Origin: Bacteroidia bacterium
GTDB taxonomy: Bacteria; Bacteroidota; Bacteroidia; Flavobacteriales; Flavobacteriaceae
Assembly: GCA_030429325.1 (NCBI GenBank)
Contig: JAUICT010000101.1
Coordinates: 1 to 7,055, forward strand
Direction of reading: 5' to 3'
DNA length: 7,055 nucleotides
A program made the translations under genes and the position numbers. A model generated the notes under the pieces. The model had not been told where the DNA came from. It saw nothing but the letters and a program-made list of their open reading frames with translations, and searched no databases. Shown here piece by piece: positions 1 through 5,945 of this stretch (positions are counted from its first letter, which is position 1; each line of letters begins with the position of its first letter).

Positions 1-1123
1 CAGCCTGATCTTGGTTGAAATCGTTTATTTTTTTGGAATGAAAGTCGATTTCCTCGGCCTTCATGGTCTTCAGTTTTTCTTTGAGTGCATTGATGACTGG
101 GGCAAACTTTCGGGTTTCCAACCACTTGAGAAAGTCTTTTTTCACCTGTTCAATGATCGCTTCCGCCTTGGGGACGTATTCCTTCCTTTTGGCTAAAGCA
201 TCATCAGTAATCTGTGATAGTTGGTCCAAATGCACCAAGGAAACATTGTCCAGCTCCTTTACATCGTCCGCCACATTTTTGGGTACCGAAAGATCAAGGA
301 TAAGGAGCGGTTTTTTGGGATAGATCAATGCTTTGGAAACGGTGGGCAACTGTGCGCCAGTGGCCACCACAAGGATATCCGCTTTTCGGATTTCGGTCTG
401 GAGATCCCCATAATCCTTTACGGTCAAATGGAACTTTCCAGCAATATCCTCTGCTTTTGCCCTAGTCCGGTTGATCAAGGTAATATGGTGGTTGTTGGAG
501 TGTTTGATGAGGTTCTCACAGGTGTTTCGCCCAATTTTTCCCGTTCCAAAAAGTAAAATGTTCTTCTCCGAAATATCGGAAACATTGTCCAAAATATATT
601 TTACGGATGCAAAGGCAACTGATGTGGCCCCAGAAGAAAGCTCCGTTTCGTTTTTTATACGCTTGCTGGCCTGAATCACGGCGTTACAAAGCCGCTCCAA
701 AAACGGATTGGCCATGTCTTGTTTTTTGGCGCGATAAAACCCTTGTTTGATTTGGCTTATGATTTCAAAATCACCCAAAATCTGGCTGTCCAATCCTGTG
801 CCAACCTTGAACATATGGGAAATGGCCTCATGGTTTTTGTAAACATAGGCCACCTCTTGAAACTCTTCCACGGTGCCCTGCGTTTGGTCGCAAAGCAATT
901 TTATAAGTTGATAGGGATGTTGGGAAAAACCATAAAGCTCGGTCCGGTTACAGGTAGAAATGGCCAATAGGCCATCAATGCCAAGCTCCTTGGCCTTTGC
1001 CAGAATATGGTCTATGGCCGGAACATCCAGGCTAAACTTTCCCCGCACCTCAGCATCTGCCTTCTTATAGCTTAGCCCAATGGCGTAGAAGGAATTATGT
1101 TTGGAAATGTTGTAATTCCTCAT
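1..1123 (-). CDS. hemA: Glutamyl-tRNA reductase, 3' end outside window
   Basis: Reduces glutamyl-tRNA(Glu) with NADPH to glutamate-1-semialdehyde, the committed step of tetrapyrrole synthesis by the C5 route; cytosolic. Reading the minus strand from the ATG at 1123-1121 gives 374 uninterrupted codons to the left edge, with no stop or frameshift. The N-terminal catalytic domain has the signature STCNRTELY (residues 56-64), in which Cys58 is the expected thioester nucleophile. GLDSQILGD follows at 110-118, where many homologues have Glu last. The Rossmann-type NADPH site GTGKIG is at 193-198, followed by INRTRAKAE, and the C-terminal helical dimerisation region has begun before the edge. Family members are about 415-420 residues, so roughly 40 are missing. 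The gene is divergent from the AraC regulator. Other hem genes may follow to the left, as in many relatives (inference). Identification is near certain. Confidence 0.97.
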   Translation of the reverse strand, partial: MRNYNISKHNSFYAIGLSYKKADAEVRGKFSLDVPAIDHILAKAKELGIDGLLAISTCNRTELYGFSQHPYQLIKLLCDQTQGTVEEFQEVAYVYKNHEAISHMFKVGTGLDSQILGDFEIISQIKQGFYRAKKQDMANPFLERLCNAVIQASKRIKNETELSSGATSVAFASVKYILDNVSDISEKNILLFGTGKIGRNTCENLIKHSNNHHITLINRTRAKAEDIAGKFHLTVKDYGDLQTEIRKADILVVATGAQLPTVSKALIYPKKPLLILDLSVPKNVADDVKELDNVSLVHLDQLSQITDDALAKRKEYVPKAEAIIEQVKKDFLKWLETRKFAPVINALKEKLKTMKAEEIDFHSKKINDFNQDQA

Positions 1124-1138
1124 AAAGGATAAAAATCG

Positions 1139-1160
1139 CAGCACAAAAATAGTGGTGCTG
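1139..1160 (-). promoter_or_regulatory. Small hairpin in hemA leader
   Basis: CAGCAC at 1139-1144 pairs perfectly with GTGCTG at 1155-1160, leaving a 10-base loop. In the hemA mRNA this 6-bp stem would end about 15 bases before the start codon, with an AU-rich stretch between. It is not followed by a U-run typical of a terminator in the hemA direction. It could influence translation or mRNA stability, or may be chance; only its sequence symmetry is seen. Confidence 0.3.
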
Positions 1161-1187
1161 TGTTTTAAAAAATAACGCTGGAGGTAC

Positions 1188-1221
1188 TATAAATAACCCG
1201 TGAGATATTTTTTATGTCAAA
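1188..1221 (-). promoter_or_regulatory. Candidate hemA promoter
   Basis: On the minus strand a TTTG (1221-1218) is followed, 22 bases later, by TATTTATA (1195-1188). This partly fits the Bacteroidota sigma-A pattern TTTG-N(17-23)-TAnnTTTG: the first box is exact and the second is weak in its last positions. Transcription would start near 1180, giving a leader of roughly 55-60 bases that contains the hairpin at 1139-1160. Low-confidence motif match. Confidence 0.28.
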
Positions 1222-1270
1222 ATTTTCAAAAAACCATGAAAAACATTGATTTTATTGACTAATTTGGTGT

Positions 1271-1302
1271 TTTGAAATGTAATTTAGAGTCATTCTAAAT
1301 TG
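1271..1302 (+). promoter_or_regulatory. Candidate promoter of the araC-thuA unit
   Basis: TTTG at 1271-1274 and TAAATTG at 1296-1302 are separated by 21 bases. This approximates the Bacteroidota sigma-A promoter (TTTG ... TAnnTTTG) with one T missing from the second box. A start site near 1308-1310 would leave a leader of about 25 bases before the ATG at 1334. The palindrome at 1281-1301 fills the spacer and overlaps the second box, so a protein bound there would be expected to block RNA polymerase. Motif-level evidence only. Confidence 0.35.
1281..1301. promoter_or_regulatory. Perfect palindrome, candidate Fur-family operator
   Basis: AATTTAGA (1281-1288) and TCTAAATT (1294-1301) are exact reverse complements around the 5-base spacer GTCAT. 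Read as 7-3-7, the core is TTTAGAG-TCA-TTCTAAA, one base away from the iron control element of the Fur-family regulator Irr as I recall it (TTTAGAA-N3-TTCTAAA). Read as 7-1-7 around C1291 it is TTAGAGT-C-ATTCTAA, similar in architecture to PerR boxes (TTATAAT-N-ATTATAA). The symmetry and its position in the araC-side promoter are seen; the Fur-family assignment is inference. A dimer of another regulator is possible. The half-site ATTCTAAA recurs at 3969-3976, upstream of hemH. Confidence 0.45.
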
Positions 1303-1333
1303 ATAAAAAGCAAAGACTAAATCCGATTCGGTC

Positions 1334-2212
1334 ATGAAAAATATCGCCAAAGGTTCCTATGATGAAATTCTAGTGGAAGACGGGTTTTATATCCTTAAGA
1401 TTCAGAATGATACACAAGAATTGCAAACTATGGAACGGGAAATCGACAGCTCGTTTATCCAGTTCCATTTTTGTCTGAAAGGCAAAACCCGTTTCAATTT
1501 TAATGAAGGAAATTATCATCTGGAGGTAACGGAAGAAAATTCCCTCTTGCTGTACAACACGCAAAAAGATTTGCCTTTAAACCTTATTGTGTCTCCCAAT
1601 TCGTGGTTGTTGTCAGTCGTAATGACCATACGAAAGTTCCATTCCCTTTTTTCCAATGAGGCAGAGTACATCCCTTTTTTGAGCGGTGAGAACAAGGAGA
1701 AAAAATACTATTCCCAAGAAATGGTTTCTCCGGCCATTGCAGTTGTGCTCAGTCAGTTGATGAATTACAATCTCCACCCCTCCATCAAAAAATTGTATAT
1801 CAAGGGCAAGGTATATGAGCTGATATCCCTTTATTTTAACAAAACCGAGGATGCCGATTTGGAACAATGTCCCTTTTTGGCCGATGAGGACAATGTGCGG
1901 CGCATTAGAATGGCCAAGGAAATCATGATTTCACGAATGGCCGAACCACCCACCTTGGCCGAACTTTCCCAAGAAATTGGATTGAGCTTAAAAAAACTGA
2001 AAGAAGGGTTCAAGCAGATTTATGGCGATTCGGTCTACGGCTTTTTGTTTGATTACAAGATGGAATACGCCCGAAAAATGTTGGAAACCGGAAAGCACAA
2101 CGTCAATGAAGTGGGTTTAAAAGTGGGGTACAGCACTGCCAGTCATTTTATCGCTTCCTTCAAAAAGAAATATGGCACCACCCCCAAAAAATACTTAACT
2201 TCAAACGCATAA
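1334..2212 (+). CDS. AraC-family regulator, PchR-like, divergent from hemA
   Basis: DNA-binding transcription regulator of 292 residues; cytosolic. The C-terminal AraC/XylS domain spans about 186-289. It has two helix-turn-helix units: TLAELSQEIGLSLKKLKEGF (from 207) and a second around 256-281 with the usual VGYSTASHF..FKKKYGTTPKKY ending. The wording of the first unit plus YGDSVYGFLFDYKMEYARKML resembles PchR/RipA-type iron regulators. The N-terminal half (about 1-130) looks like a cupin-like sensor domain, with HFCLKG and an NEGNYHLEV strand; its ligand is unknown. The first in-frame ATG after the candidate promoter was taken as the start, and no Shine-Dalgarno is visible, as is usual in Bacteroidota. 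Only 10 bases separate it from the thuA-like gene, so the two are probably cotranscribed. Divergence from hemA and the upstream palindrome point to a role in haem or iron control (inference). Confidence 0.93.
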   Translation: MKNIAKGSYDEILVEDGFYILKIQNDTQELQTMEREIDSSFIQFHFCLKGKTRFNFNEGNYHLEVTEENSLLLYNTQKDLPLNLIVSPNSWLLSVVMTIRKFHSLFSNEAEYIPFLSGENKEKKYYSQEMVSPAIAVVLSQLMNYNLHPSIKKLYIKGKVYELISLYFNKTEDADLEQCPFLADEDNVRRIRMAKEIMISRMAEPPTLAELSQEIGLSLKKLKEGFKQIYGDSVYGFLFDYKMEYARKMLETGKHNVNEVGLKVGYSTASHFIASFKKKYGTTPKKYLTSNA

Positions 2213-2222
2213 AAACCAGAAA

Positions 2223-2975
2223 ATGAAAACCCTCGTATTGTCCCTTTTCTTGATAAGCTTTGCGTTGCATATTTCCGCACAAGATGTCCCAAGTTCAGAA
2301 GAAGCCCAAAACATAAAAATGCCCGAACTGGTCTTGGTCTTCACCAAAACCACGGGATATAGGCATGCTTCCATTGAAAAAGGGGTACAGACCTTGCGCG
2401 AGTTGGGAAGAAAGAATGGCTTTGTCGCCCTTCAGACCGATTCAGGGGCAGATTTTAATCCCCAGAACCTAAAGAATTACAAGTTAGTGGTTTTTATGAG
2501 CACTACGGAAGAGGTATTGGACGACACCCAGCAAAAAGCCTTTGAAGGATATATTAAAAATGGAGGCAGTTATTTGGGAATCCATGCCGCAGCGGATACC
2601 GAGTACGACTGGCCTTGGTATGGGAAATTGGTAGGGGGTTATTTTGAAAGCCACCCGGAACAACAGAAAGCCAAAATTGATGTAGTGGACAAAAGCCATC
2701 CCTCCACGACCCACCTGAATGATGTTTGGATGCATTTTGATGAATGGTACAATTTTAAGCAATTGAACCCCGACGTTTCTGTTTTGATGAAACTGGATGA
2801 AACTAGTTACGAAGGTGGCAAGAACGGAGCCAACCATCCTATTGCCTGGTACCACGAATATGATGGGGGTCGTGCTTTTTATACCGGTTTGGGGCATACC
2901 GATGCCGCTTATGACGACCCCGATTTCAGACAACATCTCTTGGGAGCCATTGAATGGTGCCTAAAGCGAAAGTAA
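2223..2975 (+). CDS. Secreted ThuA-domain protein
   Basis: A 250-residue exported protein with a ThuA-like domain, a fold related to class I glutamine amidotransferases. The family is linked to sugar use in some bacteria, but most secreted members have no proven reaction. Residues 1-20 form a type I signal peptide ending ISAQ. The domain fills about 34-249. Landmarks are TKTTGYRHASIEKG (41-54), GGSYLGIHAAADTEYDWPWY (114-133), SHP (143-145), FDEWYNF (172-178), NHPIAWYHEYDGGRAFYTGLGHT (split: NHPIAWY 204-210, GGRAFYTGLGHT 215-226) and a C-terminal ..HLLGAIEWCL. The His- and Asp-rich landmarks are those conserved across the family. It follows the AraC gene by 10 bases and ends within the convergent DUF1460 gene, overlapping it by 15 bases. 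Cotranscription with the regulator suggests an envelope role under its control. Substrate is unknown; a glycan or modified sugar is the usual guess. Confidence 0.92.
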   Translation: MKTLVLSLFLISFALHISAQDVPSSEEAQNIKMPELVLVFTKTTGYRHASIEKGVQTLRELGRKNGFVALQTDSGADFNPQNLKNYKLVVFMSTTEEVLDDTQQKAFEGYIKNGGSYLGIHAAADTEYDWPWYGKLVGGYFESHPEQQKAKIDVVDKSHPSTTHLNDVWMHFDEWYNFKQLNPDVSVLMKLDETSYEGGKNGANHPIAWYHEYDGGRAFYTGLGHTDAAYDDPDFRQHLLGAIEWCLKRK

Positions 2976-3815
2976 AACGGGCCTAGCCACAATAATCCCA
3001 ATATTGCTTTTGATGTTCTTTAGGTAATCCGCCAAAGGTTCTTGGGTTATTTCCACTTTTCCATTTTTGCTTGAAGCATGTAGCAAATGCAATCGCCCAT
3101 CAGGTTGATGTATGGCTATGCCGGTATGGGTAACATCCAACCCCTTAATGGAAGTGGCCAATGCAATGATGTCCCCAGATTGTATTTGTTGTTCCTTGCT
3201 TTCAATCTGGTCTTGGGGCAAGTAGCACAGATTTTCCTTGGCCAATTCTTTTTCAGCTTGTTGTATAATGGCAAAGTTGGTGTCATCGCTCAAAAACGGA
3301 TACAATGAACGATGCGTTCCCATAAAATTGATGGGTTTATTGAGCTCCACTCCCCCCAAATCCGAAGTAATGTCCTTGACCAATCCCTTCTTTTCATTGT
3401 TTCGAATCCATTCCGTAAAATAATGTAAACGAGATGGGTAGCCTTTTAATTCACCATCTCTATACCGAATGGTTTCTAAAGTTTTGGTGAAGTCTTCAAA
3501 TAAACTTTGTTTGGATTTGAGCATGATTCCAAAGGCAAGGACATTTTCCATAAAAGTGGTGCAGTCCAACCCCTGTAAGTTCACCACCAAAGTTTCGGTT
3601 TCACCCACTTCAAGGGTTTTTTCCACATAAGGCGTATCCAAGAAGGATTTTCCGACAGCTACAATGGTATCGCCCAAAAAGGAAGCCTGGGTGTTCTTCA
3701 AGGCAGCAATTTTGTTTTCAAAAAGAGACTTGTCTTTCGGGGAACAAGTAATTTGCTGGGCGGATACCATCAATCCTAAAAATAGAAAGGGCAAGAGGGT
3801 TTTGTATTTCGTCAT
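2961..3815 (-). CDS. Exported DUF1460 NlpC/P60-like amidase or peptidase
   Basis: A 284-residue protein of the DUF1460 (N-acetylmuramoyl-L-alanine amidase-like) family, an offshoot of the NlpC/P60 cysteine hydrolases that cut peptidoglycan peptides or related amides. An N-terminal signal peptide (charged start, hydrophobic 7-17, cleavage near VSAQ at 17-20) suggests periplasmic export; Cys24 is not in a clear lipobox. The family signature GLDCTTFMENVLA (82-94) supplies the likely nucleophile Cys85. GLDVTHTGIAI (225-235) supplies the likely catalytic His230, preceded by the usual SGDIIAL strand (213-219). HLLHASS (243-249) is a further conserved block. All expected catalytic positions are present, so it is probably active. 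It faces the ThuA gene and shares its last 15 bases with it, and it is divergent from hemH. The exact substrate is not established for the family. Confidence 0.93.
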   Translation of the reverse strand: MTKYKTLLPFLFLGLMVSAQQITCSPKDKSLFENKIAALKNTQASFLGDTIVAVGKSFLDTPYVEKTLEVGETETLVVNLQGLDCTTFMENVLAFGIMLKSKQSLFEDFTKTLETIRYRDGELKGYPSRLHYFTEWIRNNEKKGLVKDITSDLGGVELNKPINFMGTHRSLYPFLSDDTNFAIIQQAEKELAKENLCYLPQDQIESKEQQIQSGDIIALATSIKGLDVTHTGIAIHQPDGRLHLLHASSKNGKVEITQEPLADYLKNIKSNIGIIVARPVLLSL

Positions 3816-3838
3816 TAGTAATAATGTGTTTTGTTGAA

Positions 3839-3856
3839 TCCAAATACAACTTTGGA
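3839..3856. repeat. Inverted repeat 6-6-6 between DUF1460 gene and hemH
   Basis: TCCAAA (3839-3844) and TTTGGA (3851-3856) are exact reverse complements around TACAAC. The element lies about 25-40 bases upstream of the DUF1460 start codon on the minus strand, where a promoter or operator would be expected. No T-run follows in either direction, so a terminator is unlikely. Short enough to arise by chance. Confidence 0.25.
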
Positions 3857-3944
3857 CAGTACTCTATGAAAACATTCTCAACAAAAATAAAGCAGAAAAA
3901 AATAAAGGTTGGAGATGTTAACTGAAATATGGATTGAATTTAGT

Positions 3945-3955
3945 TATGGACCATA
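3945..3955. repeat. Inverted repeat 5-1-5 upstream of hemH
   Basis: TATGG (3945-3949) and CCATA (3951-3955) form a perfect short dyad around A3950, about 70 bases before the proposed hemH start. It could be a protein-binding dyad in the hemH promoter region. I could not find a convincing pair of Bacteroidota promoter boxes around it. Chance occurrence is quite possible. Confidence 0.2.
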
Positions 3956-4026
3956 GAAAAGTAATTGGATTCTAAAAACAACAAGTCCGTACCAAGTTGT
4001 ATTTTTGGGGCCTAAAACAAAAAGCT

Positions 4027-5073
4027 GTGCCAAAAGGAGTTTTATTGGTCAATTTGGGTTCGCCGGACAGCCCTACCGCAAAGGATGTTAAACCCTATCT
4101 GGACGAGTTTCTCATGGACGAGCGCGTCATAGACGTGAACCCGGTTCTGCGAAACATCATTGTTCGGGGAATTATTCTTAACACACGTCCAAAACGTTCG
4201 GCGGAAGCCTATTCCAAGATTTGGTGGGAGGAAGGTTCTCCCTTGATTATCATCTCGGAACGGTTTATGGAGAAAGTGGGCCAACAGACCAACCTACCCA
4301 TTGCCTTGGGCATGCGGTATGGTTCCATGACCATTAAGAACGCGTTACAGGAATTGAAGGATAAAGGAGTGGATGAGGTATTGTTGGTGCCGCTGTATCC
4401 CCATTATGCCATGTCATCATACGAAACGGTAGTGGTGAAGGCCATGGAAGTGCAGCAAGAGCATTTCCCTAGCATGCAGTTGACCACCTTGCCTGCCTTT
4501 TACAGCAATCCGGATTACATCAAAATATTGTCCAATAGTATTGCAGAAGGGCTAAAAGGTTTTGATTACGACCATATCCTTTTCTCCTATCACGGGATTC
4601 CCGAGAGACACATTAAAAAATCGGACCCCACAAAATTCCACTGCCAATTAAACGGGGCCTGTTGCAAGGCCAATTCGGTGGCACACCATACCTGTTACAG
4701 GCATCAATGCTACGATACCACCGAGTTGGTGATAGCGCAATTGGGATTACCCAGGGATAAAGTGAGTACTTCGTTCCAATCCCGATTGGGAAGCGACCCA
4801 TGGTTACAGCCATTCACCGACCACGAGTTTGAAAGATTGGGCAAGGAGGGGATTGAGCGTTTGGCCGTAATCACCCCTGCTTTTGTAAGCGATTGTCTGG
4901 AGACCTTGGAAGAAATCGCCATGGAAGGCAAAGAACAATTTGTTGAAGCAGGTGGTAAAGACTATATCCATGTCCCATGTTTGAACGATAGGGATGATTG
5001 GGCAAGTCTTATGGCACAGTGGATCAATACTTGGTCAACAAATCAAACCCTGCCGGAATATAACATCCAATAA
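4027..5073 (+). CDS. hemH: Ferrochelatase with Cys-rich insertion
   Basis: Inserts Fe(II) into protoporphyrin IX (or coproporphyrin III in the coproporphyrin route) to complete haem; cytosolic or membrane-associated. The N-terminus VPKGVLLVNLGSPDSPTAKD matches the family start well, so GTG at 4027 (348 residues, A-rich upstream) is preferred. A TTG at 3997 would add ten residues without similarity to the family. In GTG numbering, FSYHG gives catalytic His189, and SDCLETLEEI (289-298) gives the conserved acidic site, with Glu292 the likely catalytic residue. LVPLYPHYAMSSYET and FQSRLGSDPWLQP are further signatures. Between SYHGIPERH and TTELV lies a Cys-rich stretch (Cys206, 212, 213, 223, 228) that is longer than the matching part of E. 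coli HemH and may hold a [2Fe-2S] cluster. The DUF3050 gene follows after 26 bases. Function is certain; the start is less so. Confidence 0.96.
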   Translation: MPKGVLLVNLGSPDSPTAKDVKPYLDEFLMDERVIDVNPVLRNIIVRGIILNTRPKRSAEAYSKIWWEEGSPLIIISERFMEKVGQQTNLPIALGMRYGSMTIKNALQELKDKGVDEVLLVPLYPHYAMSSYETVVVKAMEVQQEHFPSMQLTTLPAFYSNPDYIKILSNSIAEGLKGFDYDHILFSYHGIPERHIKKSDPTKFHCQLNGACCKANSVAHHTCYRHQCYDTTELVIAQLGLPRDKVSTSFQSRLGSDPWLQPFTDHEFERLGKEGIERLAVITPAFVSDCLETLEEIAMEGKEQFVEAGGKDYIHVPCLNDRDDWASLMAQWINTWSTNQTLPEYNIQ

Positions 5074-5099
5074 TTTTTGGAGTATAGTAAAGCAAGTCT

Positions 5100-5891
5100 A
5101 TGAGCATTGAAAACTTGGAGCACAGTCTCAAAGAAGTACGGGAACAACTCAAAAACCATGAGCTCTACGCACAGCTGGATTCTGTTGAGGACATCAGGAC
5201 CTTTATGGAAAGCCACGTGTATGCCGTTTGGGATTTTATGTCGCTATTAAAGGCCCTTCAACGTGAGTTAACCTGTACCGACCTTCCTTGGAAGCCTGCT
5301 TCGGATACCACAGTGGCAAGGTTCATCAATGAGATTGTCTTGGAGGAGGAAAGCGATTTCAATGAGGAAGGAGTGGCCAAAAGCCATTTTGAAATGTACC
5401 TGGACGCCATGGAGGAGGTCAATGCCAACACCTCCAAGGTAAAGGAGGTCATTGGAAGCTTTGGGAATCTTGGAGCAATCGCAGGGCAAATCGAAAATGC
5501 GGATTTGAATCTGGCCGAAAAGAACTTTTTAAGTTTCACTTTTGAGGTCATCAATACCCAAAAACCGCATATCATTGCTGCGGCCTTTACCTTTGGAAGG
5601 GAAGAATTGATTCCGGATATGTTTTTGGGTATTATAGAACAATCTGGGGAAAAAGGGCCAGAGCAGTATCCCAAGCTTTCCTATTACCTAAAACGGCACA
5701 TTGAACTGGATGGGGATGAACACGGACCCATGGCGGTCAAAATGATGAAGATGCTCTGTGGCCAAGATGAACAAAAATGGACCGATGTCGCTGAGTATAG
5801 CCAAAAAGCTTTGGAGCATAGAGTGGCTTTATGGGACAGCATCACCAAAAAACTAAAGGAGAACAAAGGTAATTTGATCGAGGCGTTGTAG
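5100..5891 (+). CDS. DUF3050 protein, haem-oxygenase-like fold
   Basis: A 263-residue, probably cytosolic, all-helical protein of the DUF3050 family, whose fold class includes haem oxygenase, TenA/PqqC and the haem-oxygenase-like diiron oxidases (HDO). No reaction is known to me for DUF3050. Candidate metal ligands sit on helices in the HDO manner: Glu78 and the acidic run Glu82-Asp86 (IVLEEESD), His96 and Glu98 (KSHFEMY), Glu168/169 (FGREELIPDMF), and the block RHIELDGDEHG (199-209) with His200, Glu202, Asp204 and His208, a D-x3-H pattern typical of the last HDO helix. His39 (MESHVYAVWDFM) is also conserved-looking. There is no signal peptide or membrane segment. The ATG lies 26 bases after hemH stops, so the two are probably cotranscribed. 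A haem- or iron-linked oxygenase role is inference from fold and neighbour. Family call is firm; function is open. Confidence 0.87.
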   Translation: MSIENLEHSLKEVREQLKNHELYAQLDSVEDIRTFMESHVYAVWDFMSLLKALQRELTCTDLPWKPASDTTVARFINEIVLEEESDFNEEGVAKSHFEMYLDAMEEVNANTSKVKEVIGSFGNLGAIAGQIENADLNLAEKNFLSFTFEVINTQKPHIIAAAFTFGREELIPDMFLGIIEQSGEKGPEQYPKLSYYLKRHIELDGDEHGPMAVKMMKMLCGQDEQKWTDVAEYSQKALEHRVALWDSITKKLKENKGNLIEAL

Positions 5892-5945
5892 ATTTGGATT
5901 AGATTTACCACACACAAAGCCTTACACCCAAAGAACACCATTGGC

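Noticed and set aside
11..970. Several plus-strand open frames of 60-110 codons across the left end
   Set aside because: The minus strand here encodes an uninterrupted HemA with all its signatures; the plus frames are its shadows.
1216..1259. GTCAA at 1216-1220 and TTGAC at 1255-1259 as a long inverted repeat
   Set aside because: The arms are only 5 bases, the spacer is 34 bases, and extension fails on both sides; expected by chance in AT-rich DNA.
2484..2936. 150-codon open frame antisense to the ThuA gene
   Set aside because: It lies entirely inside a well-supported gene, and the translated sequence shows no recognisable motif.
2950..3000. Bidirectional terminator between the convergent ThuA and DUF1460 genes
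   Set aside because: No stem-loop with a T-run could be found around the overlapping gene ends.
3866..3925. Possible 19-residue Lys-rich peptide (MKTFSTKIKQKK...) upstream of hemH
   Set aside because: There is no ribosome-binding signal, no similarity, and the composition is what AT-rich intergenic DNA would give. A leader peptide cannot be excluded but is not supported.
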